Below, in pieces: positions 24,096-24,152 of a stretch of DNA of 24,152 nucleotides. The position numbers and the translations under genes are program-made. The stretch is from JAFDVL01 sp043736395 (lineage in GTDB: Bacteria > Acidobacteriota > Blastocatellia > RBC074). Location: contig JAYTCQ010000011.1 in the NCBI GenBank assembly GCA_043736395.1, forward strand, positions 1 to 24,152, read 5' to 3'. The notes under the pieces are model-generated. The model made no database searches, had not been told where the DNA came from, and worked only from the letters and a program-made list of their open reading frames with translations. How positions within the stretch are numbered: the first letter of the stretch is position 1; the number at the start of each line of letters is the position of its first letter.

Positions 24096-24152
24096 ATGGA
24101 CAAGACTCTGTTTGACCTCTACACCGATTATTTATTGTGTTCGTTTGGCTCG
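24096..24152 (+). CDS. Start of a probable IS transposase, cut by the window edge
   Basis: The last 57 bases encode MDKTLFDLYTDYLLCSFGS with no stop. A beginning of this type (LYxDYLxxSFG) recalls the N-terminus of DDE transposases of IS4/IS701-like elements, from memory and not from a search. Only 19 codons are available, so the call is tentative. The insertion-sequence left end would lie between the oligopeptidase start and here, possibly near CATGTTACGCAG at 24058. Confidence 0.45.
   Translation, partial: MDKTLFDLYTDYLLCSFGS

Overview
The window comes from a Gram-negative (diderm) bacterium of moderate GC content. A LolA-type lipoprotein carrier and a very large protein ending in a predicted outer-membrane beta-barrel both imply an outer membrane. 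The mix of DUF11-repeat surface proteins, a DUF4388 response regulator, an S9 oligopeptidase and ROK-kinase metabolism would fit Acidobacteriota (for example Blastocatellia). That placement is an impression from family content, not a demonstrated assignment.

Left two thirds (184-16297, all minus strand): five consecutive genes encode exported proteins built from DUF11-like beta-sandwich modules. In transcription order they are a 174-aa single-module protein, a 517-aa protein, a 2102-aa multidomain protein with a C-terminal barrel, an 812-aa glycine-rich protein and a 1385-aa protein with an internal duplication of exactly 1020 bp. Each has a signal peptide. The spacers are long (158-384 bp) and several contain strong hairpins, so they look like separately terminated transcripts and not one tight operon. 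The four non-barrel proteins end in the same kind of C-terminal strand; three of them, and less clearly the 517-aa protein, share the module before it. The barrel protein lacks it but shares its N-terminal module with the 517-aa protein. Three of the five carry 12-residue DxDxxGxxxxxD loops resembling calcium sites. My working model is a cell-surface assembly: one outer-membrane-anchored hub plus secreted partners. This is the best candidate for an undescribed system here.

Middle right (16661-21892, plus strand): lolA, an MtnX-like HAD phosphatase, a coiled-coil J-domain protein, a ROK sugar kinase translationally coupled (ATGA) to a sugar isomerase/epimerase-type TIM barrel, and a receiver-DUF4388 response regulator. 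A large imperfect palindrome separates the phosphatase from the J-domain gene.

Right end: a cytoplasmic oligopeptidase B-like peptidase (minus strand) converges on the response regulator. A 26-bp inverted repeat between them contains both stop codons. The last 57 bases appear to be the first codons of a transposase, so an insertion sequence probably continues beyond the window.

No rRNA, tRNA or CRISPR array was recognised. The first 183 bases hold only a terminator-like hairpin and the tail of the first spacer.
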